A stretch of 6,015 nt of DNA from Gammaproteobacteria bacterium. GTDB taxonomy: Bacteria; Pseudomonadota; Gammaproteobacteria; Enterobacterales; Psychrobiaceae. This document shows, one piece after another, positions 6,007-6,015 of the stretch. The notes under the pieces are model-generated. The model saw nothing but the letters and a program-made list of their open reading frames with translations, did no database searches and was not told where the DNA came from. Numbering within the stretch: the first letter of the stretch is position 1; the number at the start of each line of letters is the position of its first letter. The stretch covers positions 1 to 6,015 of the forward strand of contig JABSRS010000211.1 of the NCBI GenBank assembly GCA_013214885.1, read 5' to 3'. The translations under genes and the position numbers were made by a program.

Positions 6007-6015
6007 CAGGGTAAG

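Overview
The window looks like a chromosomal stretch from a marine-type gammaproteobacterium, probably of the Alteromonadales/Shewanella-like group. This is judged from the holD-rimI gene pair, the SelO and MsrA subtypes, a YwbE-family protein, a periplasmic-sensor GGDEF protein, and moderately AT-leaning coding sequence. The genus is an inference. No RNA gene, insertion sequence, phage gene or CRISPR array was found. Almost everything is core metabolism, redox repair or signalling, packed tightly.

Left block, + strand. The 3' part of msrA (methionine sulfoxide reductase A) runs in from the left edge and overlaps the start of selO (protein AMPylase) by one base, so a translationally coupled oxidative-stress pair is likely. 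A TATAAT box just after selO probably starts a second unit, holD (psi subunit of the DNA polymerase III clamp loader) followed by rimI (ribosomal protein S18 N-terminal acetyltransferase). The holD gene carries a run of 15-bp tandem repeats in what should be the linker of the protein.

Middle block, - strand. A ywbE-family gene (63 aa) overlaps by 4 bp a DHH/DHHA1 phosphoesterase gene, giving a two-gene operon. It converges on rimI with no intergenic base at all.

Right block, + strand. After a 240-bp AT-rich divergent intergenic region lies a 638-aa membrane diguanylate cyclase: signal peptide, large periplasmic TPR-like region, coiled coil, one transmembrane segment and a GGDEF domain. Its catalytic residues are present, but the product-inhibition (I) site is missing and the signature reads GGEEV. 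A near-perfect 25-bp palindrome spans its stop codon at the right edge.

The most thought-provoking context is the divergent pairing of a c-di-GMP synthase with a DHH/DHHA1 phosphoesterase. That superfamily includes enzymes that degrade nanoRNA and linear dinucleotides such as pGpG. I found no clear evidence for a wholly new system. The best leads are this pairing, the repeat-expanded psi linker, the YwbE-DHH coupling and the palindrome at the right edge.
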